Shown piece after piece: positions 9,219 to 19,471 of a DNA stretch of 64,000 nt. Within the stretch, counting starts at the first letter, position 1; each line of letters begins with the position of its first letter. Below the pieces are notes generated by a model that did no database searches, was not told where the DNA came from, and was given only the letters and a program-made list of their open reading frames with translations. Position numbers and translations under genes: made by a program. The DNA lies in NCBI GenBank assembly GCA_038501625.1, contig JAZAYU010000012.1:11653338-11717337 (forward strand), given 5' to 3'. Origin of the DNA: Corbicula japonica. Its lineage: Eukaryota > Mollusca > Bivalvia > Venerida > Cyrenidae.

Positions 9219-10921
9219 TTTTCTGCAAATACTTTGATGTGATCACATTCCCTGCTGCCAACAAATATTGTCTGATTGTCAGGCTGGCAGCATATGGACT
9301 TAGCGTTGTTAACGTTCCTGGTCAGAGTATGTCCTTCCTTCAGGTCCGGAAAGACATGGTGAATGGTACCCGAGCGCTTGCAGCAGACAAACAGAGAACC
9401 GTCCTGCATCACTAACAGTCCACGTGGGTTGTTCATCTTGTCGTCCTTGTACACAGCAGTCAACTTTCCCTGAAGTGTTATACTCGCTACAAAATTGCTT
9501 TTCCAGTCACTGATATACAGGTGTTGTCCATCATGACTTACAGCAATGTGAAGAGGATTCTGGTATGTCACATTTATCGCTGTCTGTAAGGTGACATCTC
9601 GCTGTACACCGCCTTGCATATCAAGTACCAGAAGACTGTTAGGTTGCTGACAAACCGCATACAGGAGATCCTGATGATAGACTATACCCCAACACTGTCG
9701 CTTCACGCGGATATTGATGACTTCTGTAACCTGACTGGTTGTTCTGAGGATAAGGATCTTCTCTTTATAAGGCAAGGTGACAGCCACATAGTTCTGTGGA
9801 AGTATAGCAATGTCGAATGGCTCGTTCTTCGAGGTCCACACCTCTACTACAGTCTGTCGATCAATATCCAGGATCTTTAAGCTATTGTTTTCCGAGTCAG
9901 CCAGTAGAAGTCTGCTAGGAGATATAAAAGCACAGCCAGTGATATCACACTCTTTAGTATCGGCCTTCGTTCTCACCGTGATTTGGTTCTTAAGGATCAA
10001 AGGTCCCAAATCTGTAAGCATGATAAGTTTTCCTAAACTATCACCTGACAAAAGAGCCTTTTCTAAAACCTTGCTTGGTCTAAAAATACATTTGATTTTA
10101 TTTTTGGATAAATCCTTTTCGAAAGATTGAGATTTCAATGCATTCAACTTCGTTTGCGCCTGCTTCAGTGTTGTAAAAGCTCGTGCATCTGACAGTTGAG
10201 TTTGGCCCTCACGCATGGTTGATTGGATCGTTTTCAGTTCGGTGGAATCTTGTAGGACCGTGATCAATATCTGATCTAAATTTATATCCCGGCTTGATCT
10301 TTCTCTCTGCGCTTCGTGAACCATGACTCGCTTTAGATGTTCTATTTTGTCGTTTTTCTTCTTTTGAAATATTTCAACTTCTAGAATAGCTTTTTCTACA
10401 CTTGTTTTGTTTCCATCTTTTGCAGCGTTTGCCCTTTTTATTATTCTTTCTTCTTCTTCGATCGCCTCTGCAACCTCCTGAATGGTGGTCTTAAATTCTC
10501 TACTTTGTACTATTCCAGCGCATATCTCAGGAATGTATTTTATATTACAAGTCCTATGGTCTAAGGTCATACAGTCATTACATCCGACGGCTTCATGTTT
10601 AGGACAGTAGAACTTGATCACTTCAGTCTGGTGGATCTGGCATGGCTCGGTGCATTGCGGTGAGTTATCCTGCTGCACAGTCCTCTTAGTCGGTATTGTC
10701 TGTACTTCACCCAGCACTTCATGGTGTCTGGATGCCTTTGTTCCTTTGTGGGCATCAAGGCATGGTTTACAGAGGTTTTCTTGACAATCGGTACAAAACC
10801 CACTGGCTTCAGCAGTTCGCCCAGCTGTAGAACATGGATCACAGCAGACATCAAAATCTTCCGTTGAACCTTTTAAAATTGAATCCCGAATGTCAGACGT
10901 TGTTCTCTCGGACACCGCCAT
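9215..10921 (-). CDS. TRIM-like protein: two B-boxes, coiled coil, C-terminal NHL-like propeller (568 aa, no RING)
   Basis: A single uninterrupted exon. Residues ~26-70 form a first B-box (CCDPC...CTDC...LCKPCLDAHKG...HH). Residues ~89-131 form a second (CTEPCQIHQ...FYCPKHEAVGCNDCMTLDH). Residues ~140-290 are rich in E/K/Q heptads (EAIEEEERIIKRANAAK), a probable coiled coil. Residues ~330-568 contain repeated blade-like segments such as LLLADSENNSLKILD, LYISDWKSN and GSLFVCCKRSG, typical of NHL/six-bladed propellers. There is no RING, so it is a B-box scaffold or regulator rather than a classical E3; bivalves have many such genes. I start at Met 10921 because an acceptor (AAATTGCAG/GT) lies 12 codons upstream and the longer frame is 5' UTR or intron. 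Stop and AATAAA overlap (9213-9218). Confidence 0.9.
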   Translation of the reverse strand: MAVSERTTSDIRDSILKGSTEDFDVCCDPCSTAGRTAEASGFCTDCQENLCKPCLDAHKGTKASRHHEVLGEVQTIPTKRTVQQDNSPQCTEPCQIHQTEVIKFYCPKHEAVGCNDCMTLDHRTCNIKYIPEICAGIVQSREFKTTIQEVAEAIEEEERIIKRANAAKDGNKTSVEKAILEVEIFQKKKNDKIEHLKRVMVHEAQRERSSRDINLDQILITVLQDSTELKTIQSTMREGQTQLSDARAFTTLKQAQTKLNALKSQSFEKDLSKNKIKCIFRPSKVLEKALLSGDSLGKLIMLTDLGPLILKNQITVRTKADTKECDITGCAFISPSRLLLADSENNSLKILDIDRQTVVEVWTSKNEPFDIAILPQNYVAVTLPYKEKILILRTTSQVTEVINIRVKRQCWGIVYHQDLLYAVCQQPNSLLVLDMQGGVQRDVTLQTAINVTYQNPLHIAVSHDGQHLYISDWKSNFVASITLQGKLTAVYKDDKMNNPRGLLVMQDGSLFVCCKRSGTIHHVFPDLKEGHTLTRNVNNAKSICCQPDNQTIFVGSRECDHIKVFAEK

Positions 10922-10924
10922 TTG

Positions 10925-11280
10925 AGCTTTGCAACCGGTAGAAAAGGTTACCTGCAATTTAAGTAAAACAGTTTATAGGATGTCGCCATTAGAGCTTTAT
11001 AGGATACCGCCATTTGAGCTTTGCAATGTGTTGAAAAAGTTACCTGAAATAAGTAAAACAGTTTATAGGATGTCGCCACTCGAGCTATAAACTGTACCTA
11101 AAATAAGTAAAATAGTTCACAGGTTACCGCAATTTGAGCTGTAAACTGTACCTGAAATAAGTAAAACAGTTCATAGGTTATCGCCATTCAAGCTAAAAAG
11201 TACCGGGAATAAGAACAACCGGTCATAGAACATCGCCACTTGAGCTTTGCAAAAAGTACCTCAAAATAGTAAAAAACAGG
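10925..11280. repeat. tandem copies of the TRIM-like exon 5' edge (acceptor plus start codon)
   Basis: The sequence around the real start (minus strand: TTACTTAAATTGCAGGTAAC, then CTCAAATGGCGGT) is repeated upstream at intervals of ~23-66 bp. CGCCAT-like words occur at 10984, 11008, 11073, 11127, 11182 and 11234. Several copies keep a TTATTTCAGGTA acceptor-like word; two or three keep the ATG. Confidence 0.85.
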
Positions 11281-11283
11281 TAT

Positions 11284-11284
11284 C

Positions 11285-11321
<37 letters not shown>

Positions 11322-11322
11322 T

Positions 11323-11376
<54 letters not shown>
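11284..11376. repeat. compound (GA)n and (TA)n microsatellite
   Basis: A GA run (11284-11318) is followed after a short spacer by a TA run (about 11325-11375). Confidence 0.95.
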
Positions 11377-11380
<4 letters not shown>

Positions 11381-11433
11381 ATATCGTCAGATATGGGGTC
11401 TCTGTAATAAACCTTAATCAGGGGTTGTATATA

Positions 11434-11816
11434 TATACTAAGAAATGTGGTAAGTTACGGGTCTTACTTCGATATTATACCTATATGTGTGGTTCTATAA
11501 AAGTTACGGGGTATATATGGTACCCCGCTAATTAAATGTCATTTCTATGCACTATCTGACCTTGTAAGTACTATAAGCTGTAATATAAAAATTTGGTTTA
11601 TGATAAAAAAAAATTTCGAGTTTTTTTTTATAGACCGAAAATAAATTTCGATAATAAACCGTGTTACGGGAATAATGTTTATCGTACTTAAGAAGTCCGA
11701 ATATGCATAGAAATGGCATTGAAAATTACGGGGTACCATATATACCCCATTACTTTATAGCACCTCACATAAAGGTGTAATATCGAAATTAGACCCGTAA
11801 CTTACCACATTTCTTA

Positions 11817-11820
<4 letters not shown>
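11434..11820. mobile_element. palindromic MITE with ~130-bp inverted repeats, flanked by TA tracts
   Basis: The left arm 11434-11560 (starting ATACTAAGAAATGTGGTAAG) is closely matched in reverse complement by 11686-11820 (ending CTTACCACATTTCTTAGTAT). Both arms also share a GTTACGGGGTATATATGGTA-type block. The ~125-bp centre is AT-rich and codes for nothing. Both ends abut TA repeats, consistent with insertion at TA. Confidence 0.85.

Positions 11821-11883
<63 letters not shown>
11817..11883. repeat. (TA)n microsatellite
   Basis: About 33 TA units directly abut the right end of the palindromic MITE. Confidence 0.95.
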
Positions 11884-11885
<2 letters not shown>

Positions 11886-12336
11886 CATGACAATATACAG
11901 CTATTTCAAAGAAATTTTCGGGCACCAAGGGAACATAGGGAACATATTAGACATCAAGTGCCTGGCAGCGAAAGGGTTAAGTGAAGTTTTAACAAATAAG
12001 AAATCAGAAGGGACGGAGCGCAGAGAAGTGACAACTATCGGATATGACGTCATAACCTTATGAATATTTAGTTCTTAACAGACACTAAATACTTAAGTGA
12101 TTGAAGTGTCTAGTTTTAACAGATAAGAGGCGAAGTATATCTGAAATTATGGCACAGTGATTGGATGAACATTATAATGGACAGTAAAGAACGATTTTCT
12201 TTGTTTGATATTTTCCACTATACGATCACAAGTATGTGGACGAAGTGGTCGGTTCTCTAAATACGACAGAAAGAACATCATCACAGAATTTTTTCCTGTT
12301 TAATCTTTCATTATTTTCCTGTTTTCAGGCTTTCTT
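11884..12336. other. intergenic, left flank of the large transposon
   Basis: No gene or repeat is recognised between the TA tract and the left inverted repeat of the 6.2-kb element. Confidence 0.5.
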
Positions 12337-12452
12337 ACGGAAGCCTATTAGGGCCATTTTGTCTTAGTACTTTGGTATGAGGAATTAGGTCTTACGTGTT
12401 TTTTCTTATGTGTTAGCTATTATGTATTAGGAAAGAAATTGGCGGTAAGCGA
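12337..12452 (+). repeat. left terminal inverted repeat of the 6.2-kb transposon
   Basis: About 115 bp, some 90% identical by eye to the reverse complement of 18430-18549. The first coding exon starts 7 bp inside its inner edge. Confidence 0.85.
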
Positions 12453-12458
12453 AGCAAA

Positions 12459-12515
12459 ATGGCCGAAAGTGGTGTGTCTTCAAGTGAAACTACTTCGGAT
12501 AAAAATAGTGATGAA
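12459..12515 (+). CDS. first coding exon of a transposon gene
   Basis: ATG GCC GAA opens a 19-codon exon (MAESGVSSSETTSDKNSDE) ending at a perfect donor GAA/GTAAGT at 12516. The Ser/Thr/acidic run looks like a disordered N-terminus. Position just inside the left inverted repeat and plus orientation tie it to the exon at 14511 (acceptor CTTTACAG). A small exon is inferred, not proven. Confidence 0.45.
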
Positions 12516-13417
12516 GTAAGTATTGCTGTATAATAACTTTAATAAATAATGTACATATTAAAAATTTTAAAAAGGGCGAATTGATGTTAAATTAACTTTC
12601 AATTGTAAAGATAAGAACCACTTGCTATAGGGTGTATTGTGACATTCGTGACTTTAATATTTGTGTTGCGATTGACATTGAACTTAAGGAGAATTTTGAA
12701 AGTGGTTAGATCTCGGAGGTTCTATAAATGGTGTATACACAGGTTTGACATGAGTGAGGGGGTTTGATACCGTTCAAGCAGTTCCGAATCATAGTTATAT
12801 TTAGATTTGTAACTCTGGTTTGCAGGTCAGCAACTTAGTTTATAAAGAAATTCCTTATTTAATTCTGAATTATATTAATAGGAAAACTTTCTTTTTTTCT
12901 TATAAAAATAAGTCGGATTTCAATTTTAATTAAGCAATAATATGTGTGTTGGACTTGCTAAACTGTTTACAGAATTCGTGTTGCCGTGGCATATATATAG
13001 TGGGGGATATAAAAATGTACATGTCAGCTCATGGACTTTAGTGAGGGGCTCATCCAGAGGGAGTTAAGTGGGATAGCTGGAACCCTTTTTTGGTCAGCAA
13101 TATTTAATTTTCATGAGGATTTTGGCTAGAAAATTGCAAAATTCAAAACAACTTCAAGTCTGCCCCAAGCGAACCCCCTTTCTGCAAACCATGCATCAGA
13201 CCGTGGTTAGTCATCCAAATCTTTGTTTTTGTCAGTAAATGTGAATATTAGACAAACAGTAATAAGGATATACTGTTTCAATTTAAACATGATTATAGAC
13301 AAACTTTTTGTTGTTCTAGATATTGCCAGAGTTAACCAGATGATAAATCAGTAATTCAAATTTGTTAAAAATAGCATGATCACCCCCCTTCCCACCAGCC
13401 CCCAAAAGTGATGACAT

Positions 13418-13790
13418 AATAAATTACACATAAGAGATAAGATCTAAGAAGTTACACATAAGAGGTAAGACCTAAGAAGTAACACATAAGAGATAAGACC
13501 TAAGAAGTTACACATAAGCGATAAGACCTAAGAAGTTACACATAAGAGATAAGACCTAAGAAGTTACACATAAGAGATAAGACTTAAGAAGTTACACATA
13601 AGGGATAAGACCTAAGAAGTTACACATAAGAGATAAGACCTAAGAAGTTTCACGTAAGAGGTTACACATAAGAGATAAGAAATAAGAAGTTACACATAAG
13701 AGATAAGACCTAAGAAGTTACACATAAGAGGTTACACATAAGAGATAAGGCATAAGAAGGTACACATAAGAGATAAGACCTAAGAAGTAG
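13418..13790. repeat. 28-bp minisatellite, about 13 copies
   Basis: Near-identical units of AAGAAGTTACACATAAGAGA plus TAAGACCT. Two interruptions carry a shortened unit (GAGGTTACACATAAGAGATA). It lies inside the intron of the left-hand transposon gene. Confidence 0.95.
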
Positions 13791-14510
13791 GTGACCATTA
13801 AACAAAGATTTCTATGGAGAAGGGCGTTTATAAGCGTTTTCGCTTGTTCTTTAATCGATAGTATGACTAAATACTGTTTAAACCAAAGATTTCTATCGGA
13901 AGAGTAGTCTGTCGTATCATTAAGAATTTTGTCATTGATACCATGTCTATTTTGTCATATTTATGTTGTGTCAAGGGCTTGGAAATAGCTAAAATTGCAA
14001 TTTTGGGATTGTCATCAGTATAGCAATTTGATTTTTTTTCATCAATGGTAATCAACTTGAGATTGTCATCACACTAGCTATGTAATTATTGCATTAAATT
14101 AACTTTCTGGTCAGTATCTTACACCGTTTTACCACAAATCTTTTTAACTGGTGCAAAATGGCCTAAAATTGAAAAGCGTTTTAATGTTTTAACACAAAAC
14201 TGGCATAAAATTTAAATAAACATTAGATCAAATTCGAAAATTGGTAATTTTGCATCAACCAATACACGGCAATTTCGGAAATAGCCGACTTGATCATTTT
14301 GGGCTTGTCATCCCTCTAATAATTTCATTATTAATATTTCTAACTCGAAACATTAGCTTTCAGATTAAGTCTTATTAATAATATCATTGCTGAATTGCTG
14401 GTGAGAAAAACTAGGGATCTTGATCGTCTTGTCTCATGCAGCAAAATATTGAATTGGATATTGGTAATAACTCATCTTTGTATTTTATCTTTACTTTTGT
14501 ATCTTTACAG

Positions 14511-15105
14511 AAAAACGAGGCCAAGGCATGTATACAGAATACAAGATTCAGTTTGGCTGGCTCCATTACAGGAATGAAAAGGAAATAAAAGGAAAGAGTA
14601 AAGAAAAGTATATGCAAGTCACAGCAAGAATGGAAGTGGTGTAAGAACATTCCATTATACTAAGGATGAGCCGCAGATTGTTGAACATTTGATATAGTAT
14701 GGAAAAAACGTATGAGCAGGGGAATGTCTCGGAAATGGAAGTTAAGTTGAGTAAACACAACGGGATGTAATTAAACACTTTATTAATAATATTGGAACAG
14801 AATGTTCACTGCAAGAATACTTAAAATGTATGGGTATATACTCATCACAGTTTTTTTTATATTTGTGGACACGAGATCTGTCAGAAATTACAAGTGATGG
14901 CAATGATGGGGAACATAAGCAAACCCCAGAAAATTCACTCAAAGCTACTGATAAATGCAACAAGAAAATCCAGAACAATAATTTCAGACTGTTGATAAAT
15001 TCAGTAATGAGGGAAATGGAGATCAGAATAAGTGTGACAAAACAACAAGTGGGGCCTCCGGTATTGTTGGAAAGAACTTCGAAAATGTTACAAAATACAA
15101 GATGA
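14511..15105 (+). pseudogene. broken second exon of the plus-strand transposon gene
   Basis: After acceptor CTTTACAG (14510) three successive frames carry protein-like sequence. First, MYTEYKIQFGWLHYRN and KEKYMQVTAR (14528 onward, stop at ~14642). Then, one frame away, VRTFHYTKDEPQIVEHLI. Then DVIKHFINNIGTECSLQEYL running into the open frame that ends at 15105. The FGWLHY...VTAR..GGVRTFHYTKDE pattern resembles a domain I have seen in uncharacterised transposon-linked proteins of invertebrates; I cannot name it. Frameshifts and stops make it a relic. Partner of the minus-strand integrase gene in the same element. Confidence 0.55.
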
Positions 15106-15606
15106 ACGGTGACAGCCCTGGGGAAATATATGTGCGGTAAACAAAATGTATAAAGTCAAGTTTTACAGAAGAAGAATCATTTCTAAATAATTTTTCAATG
15201 GATGACTGTTACATGCTTACTAGTAACAAGGATAGAGATATAGATAAAGAGAACTTCAACCCATTGGATTATGGCTACAAAATGACTGCTGTGAATGCAA
15301 GAAACTTTTGTTCATGTGTGTGTGATGGGGGTGTCATAAACTCCTGAATCACTCCCCAGTTTAAACGAAGCCAAGTTTAAAATGTGCTTAAATATGTCCG
15401 ACTATTCAAATGGTCTAGCGTGCAGTCGTTTCCTACTGGCTTTTGTATTATGTTTAATTTGTATTACTGTTGATTAAATCAGTTTCATAACTACCGTTTG
15501 TTGTAAGTCACCGACCGGTATTAAGGACTCTATCTATATTTGTCACTTCGTCTGTCTTCTGTTACATTTTCCATGTGAAAACTGTAGAACTTTGTCAGAA
15601 CTTGTA

Positions 15607-16219
15607 CAGGGTGATCCAAAATATCTGATACCCTTTTAAAATTTAAAAGCATTAATAACTTCAAACATAGGCATAGAAATTTCACACAGTAATAATCTAG
15701 ATTCTTTAAAGTTTTGTTTCATATATAACATGCCGGACTTGAATAAGAGATGCTGTCTGTATATCCAAAGACATATTTATAAAATATGTTCAATGTGACG
15801 TCCATTTTGATGATTATGACGTAAAGTCTTTTTATTAAAATTGTCTATGGCCGATTAGACTTTTTCTTTGGGGCATTAAAGATAAGGTGTACATACCTAA
15901 ACCATCAGTGCAAGAGCTAAAATCATCAATTCAACAAGAAATGAGAAAGATTAATCCAAAGATGTGCGCATCGGCCATATAGACTATTTTAAGAAAAGAC
16001 CTGACGTAAAATTTACCAAAATTGGACGTCACATTTAACATTTGTTATTAATATTATTTTGGATTTACGAACTAAATTCCTATTTCAAGTATACTATGTT
16101 ATATATCAAACAAATCTGTAAAGCCTCTAGATAATTACTATGTGAATATTGTTTGTGATGTTTGATAATATTAGCTCTTTTAAAGTTCAAAACAGTATTA
16201 GATATTTTGGATCACCATG
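15607..16219 (+). mobile_element. mariner-like element with ~195-bp inverted repeats, nested in the 6.2-kb transposon
   Basis: The ends are CAGGGTGATCCAAAATATCT and, in reverse complement at the right, CATGGTGATCCAAAATATCT, both next to TA (15605-15606 and 16220-16221). This fits a Tc1/mariner target duplication. The arms stay similar for nearly 200 bp. The interior (15845-16049) encodes the tail of a mariner-type transposase. Internally deleted. Confidence 0.85.
15845..16049 (+). pseudogene. mariner-like transposase C-terminal fragment
   Basis: The frame reads LFLWGIKDKVYIPKPSVQEL, then IQQEMRKINPKMCASAI, a stop, then TILRKDLT. This is the FFLWG..KDKVY...EL...I..E...I signature around the last catalytic Asp of mariner transposases; the Asp itself is replaced here (the codon before LF reads Arg). 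Two in-frame stops and the missing N-terminus make it non-functional. Confidence 0.75.
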
Positions 16220-16344
16220 TATTACAAAGATCTAGGCCAATTACAAAAATGGGCCATAAGGGGTCAAATTCTAGGTCACGGCCTGGTGACTTGGAAAACG
16301 CTTATTTTATAGAAAATGTGGAAAGTATCTTACATACTTTATGA

Positions 16345-16690
16345 AGTATACCAGAGTTGTTATACCCCTTGCAAACAATATTTGCAGGGGATATAGTGTA
16401 ATCAGTGGCTATGCTTGAATCAGCTTGTCAATCCGTCTGTATACAAGAACTTTTCCTACAGATATGAAACTTCATATACATGTTTGTTTACAGTAGGTTT
16501 GGGATCTAAAAGTTAAGGTCACGGGGACTTCTTACTATTATCACTTTTTGGCCAACTTAACTTGAAAGGGAATTCTCAGACAGACATAATATGCATGTTT
16601 GTCTACAGAAGTGTGGGATCCCTACTAATTTTCCGGTCGATGTCATAGGAACCTTGCTGAAAAACCTTATGGGCGTTATTACTCTGGAGA
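16345..16690. repeat. degraded dispersed repeat (TATACCCC...TTTGCAGGGG type)
   Basis: It begins with a short inverted pair (ATACCCCTTGCAAAC / TTTGCAGGGGATAT), followed by text such as ATATGAAACTTCATATACATG duplicated in diverged form near 16590. It resembles bivalve repeats with TATACCCCC ends, as at 58094 and 62000. No coding content is seen. Confidence 0.5.
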
Positions 16691-16842
16691 CCATTTTATA
16701 TAATCCCTATCACACTAACCGTCACTTGATATAGGAAGCGTAAATATTGACACGTCTATCGTGTCGCTTATTTTTTGATGGTATGAAAACAGAATCTACA
16801 GCAATTTATATTTCAATTATATGTATTTGTTTACACACGCAT

Positions 16843-17815
16843 TTATTTCAAGTTTTCCTCGATAAGTGCCAACAGCTCATTGTATAATCGCCATGCACTT
16901 TGTACATTTATGGGAACTTGAAGATCAGGTTTGAGTATATTTGCTAGATCTTCAAAATCTTTACAGCATATTTCACATCCTTCTGTTTGATTTTCTTCCC
17001 AAAATTGTGACCTCCAGATACTTGCGGAATAAAGTACATTAAGTCGGTGTTTCCATTCGGAATCTCGGTGTTTCTTTGTACACATATTGAATGTAGATTC
17101 TAATGTGCAGCTATTTTGTCAAGTTCAGCTTGGATTATTCGTGTAAAACAGAATTTTTAACTTTCAGCACGTAACGGATTTAATTCGTCATATTCATTAC
17201 TATCTCTCAGATCTTTTAAAAAAACTAATTCACCACTGAATTCCCTGGCGTCTTACTGATCCCCACAAAGCCTCGATTCTTTGGTTAGAAACACTTCTCC
17301 CGTACCTAAAACTATTAAAACCAGCCATTCTGTCTGTATCATGGTATCGCAAAAATGGATGAAGTAGTGCCAACGTTGAATTTTCTGTTCCATTGTCACA
17401 ACGAAGGATTCGTTGGACAAATTTTAGTTCTTTCAACGCTTCAAGATAATACATAGCAAGAGCAGTGTTGTTATTACTCTGCGAAACTTCTAACCAAAAT
17501 ATTCGTCTGCTGTAACCATCAATTGCGCCATTAAAACAAAACCCGAAAGGTTTGAGTTTATCATAACCATCGACTAGCCATACATAATTTGGGCACTTAA
17601 CTCTGTTCTTCCGTCTCCTCAGTCTGTGCGCCTTTCGAAGTTTTATTCCATCAAGGTCAATTTGTTTCATAAGTGACTGTGTCTCTCGGTACTTTTAGTT
17701 TGTGGTCATTTATCAAACGTTTCCACATGGAACGGTAACCTATACACTGCCCACTATTTTCAACTTCATAACAGTCTCATCAGGTGTGTATGCCAATCGA
17801 CGTCTTAAGTTGTAA
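16843..17815 (-). pseudogene. integrase-core (DDE) transposase, frameshifted
   Basis: Homology runs through several frames. It starts NLRRRLAYTPDE (near 17810), then CIGYRSMWKRLINDHKLKV. The longest open part (17670-17230) reads LRRRKNRVKCPNYVWLVDGY, FGFCFNGAIDGYSRRIFWLE, ILRCDNGTEN and SVSNQRIEALWGSVRR. The likely catalytic triad is Asp in WLVDGYDK, Asp in RCDNGTEN and Glu in NQRIEALWG. A TGA follows IQW where a second Trp is expected. Farther on, FCFTRIIQAELDKIAAH and RNTEIPNGNTDLMYFIP continue the family's C-terminus, then a last shift into the frame ending LYNELLALIEENLK at 16843. It would have moved the 6.2-kb element; at least three frameshifts and several stops make it dead. Confidence 0.8.
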
Positions 17816-18429
17816 AAAAGTAATACTATTCCGGTATATGAAAATCCACAGTAAAATATATATTTCAATCAACTCTTATCTTGTACTTATACCTTTTACA
17901 TGTATGTTGGCTGGTATAACAGATGTTACCGGGAACACTGGAAATCTGCAAATTCATACAATCAGCACGGACACATTCATTATATACGGTTTCTGAAAAA
18001 GAGAAGGAAACAATTATATATAATTCATATATATCATATCAGGTTTAATGCCCTTTTTAGACAGCCAGTGTTGACTAGTTTTCGAGTCAGGTACTCGTTA
18101 GCGTTCACCGTCATTCCTGGGTTCAGAGATCACACCCTGTACTTAACACTGTGTCGTTTCTTGGTGTTACCAGTACTGGACACCATACTGTGATCCTACC
18201 AAAGTTTGTCCATCGAAGGAAAAACTATCCCGATCGGGATTCGATATCACTAACAAGGCAATTAGTATTATCGTGAAAAACAATTGTTATTCATAAAATA
18301 TATTATCTACAATGATCGTTGGTCGTTTATTCATAAGATGTTGAAAGTTAGATTTGATTATACTTACCAAATAATCATTGAGGAAATGTATTTTCATCAG
18401 AAGAAACTTTCGACCATGTTGCTCGTAAA

Positions 18430-18549
18430 CGTTCCTTTTCCGCCAATTTCTTTCCTAACACATAATAGCTAACAAATAAGAAAAAACACGTAAGACCTAA
18501 TTCCTTATACCAAAGAACTAAGACAAAATGGCCCTAATAGGCTTCCGTA
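18430..18549 (-). repeat. right terminal inverted repeat of the 6.2-kb transposon
   Basis: Reverse-complement partner of 12337-12452, ending GGCTTCCGTA. Just inside it the minus strand has ATGGTCGAAAGT, a possible start for the integrase gene resembling ATGGCCGAAAGT at the left end. This suggests the two genes share an inverted 5' segment. Confidence 0.85.
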
Positions 18550-18749
18550 CATAACACATTGTCTTCTCACTTAAACTTCTTAGAATTACTTGTGTTCTTT
18601 AAAAATTGTATCGAGTACCTCGATGGTTCTCTTAACTGATGCAAACAGAACGGAAGTTTGAAACATCGCTTGAACTACTGAGAAAAGTGCTGTTTCATGG
18701 CTTGGCTACTACAAAACTCACGGTTAATAATCATTTCAATATTACTGTA

Positions 18750-18935
18750 GTATCCTTTAATTTCGCGGGGACGAAATTTCGCGCAAAACAGCTAAATAAC
18801 AAATTCGCTGGGGCGTGAATTCGCGCAACTGTATTTTCCTTTAAAGTAACACTGTTACGTGGTTTAATTTCACTGGGCTTGAATTTCGCGTTCTTGCCTT
18901 AGCGCGAAATACGCGAAATAAAATGATTTAACGGT
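18750..18935. mobile_element. TTTCGCG-type inverted repeat element
   Basis: It has TTTAATTTCGCGGGGACGAA at the left and CGCGAAATACGCGAAATAAA at the right, with three inner TTTCGCG-like words. It is non-coding. A relative lies at 3935-4130. Such elements are common in bivalve DNA. Confidence 0.55.
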
Positions 18936-19264
18936 ACTTCATCGCGTTAATTTCTCCAGCTTAGATACTGATGACGTCCTAACGCACGACCTTTGTCTTG
19001 ACGTTGTCGTTTAATCACGTACATTGTTTTTAATAAAAAAACTTCAACATTTTATAAAAACATAATTCGCTTTGTAACTCATTTTCAAAATGAGCGATTG
19101 AATGTTTTATGAAGAAAAAAAATCATTTTGTGAAATAATTAACATAACGGACGTTTCTGTCTGGCGGCCTTCAGTCTGTAGCCAGGCCTGTATGAGTAAC
19201 ACGTCACACAGCGCATCATAAAAAGTTACGACTCTTTAGACGAATAAGACTTCATCGTAGCGGA

Positions 19265-19378
19265 CGGAGTTGAAAATGATATTGCCTCTACCTGGGAGCG
19301 AACCCGCACCGTCACGGCGACAGCGCCTAGCCGTGCAATTCAGACGACGTAACCAGTTGAGCTAATCGGGACAACCCC
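19265..19378 (-). repeat. tRNA-derived SINE head
   Basis: The minus strand has an A-box-like TTAGCTCAACTGGTTA and a B box GGGTTCGCTCCC, spaced a little wider than in a tRNA. The body continues toward 19145 on the minus strand. The mismatched acceptor ends and long insert argue against a working tRNA. Confidence 0.6.
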
Positions 19379-19410
19379 ATCCCGCCAAAATGGTTGATCG
19401 GATAGCCCTG

Positions 19411-19411
<1 letters not shown>

Positions 19412-19471
<60 letters not shown>
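19412..19471. repeat. (TAA)n microsatellite
   Basis: About 20 TAA units, just outside the tRNA-like head. Confidence 0.95.

Larger units (their letters stand above)
12337..18549. mobile_element. 6.2-kb DNA transposon with ~115-bp terminal inverted repeats and DDE integrase-like transposase
   Basis: The left end (12337 to ~12452, starting ACGGAAGCCTATTAGGGCCA) is matched almost base for base by the reverse complement of the right end (~18430-18549). Shared blocks include TTTTGTCTTAGT, GGAATTAGGTCTTACGTG and AAAGAAATTGGCGG. Between them are a broken plus-strand gene (first exon at 12459), a broken minus-strand integrase-like gene (16843-17815), a 28-bp minisatellite, and a nested mariner-like element. 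The genes converge. Target-site duplication could not be fixed by eye. Superfamily is uncertain: the transposase is of the integrase-core type found in many fish, coral and mollusc genomes. All coding parts seen are disrupted, so this copy looks inactive. Confidence 0.85.

Noticed and set aside
16843..17085. Separate 80-codon gene on the minus strand
   Set aside because: Its first half is out of frame with the integrase C-terminus that continues there in another frame (FCFTRIIQAEL..LMYFIP); it is part of the same frameshifted transposase.
19265..19378. Functional tRNA gene on the minus strand
   Set aside because: A and B boxes are present but the spacing is long and the acceptor ends do not match; the body continues as a repeat.
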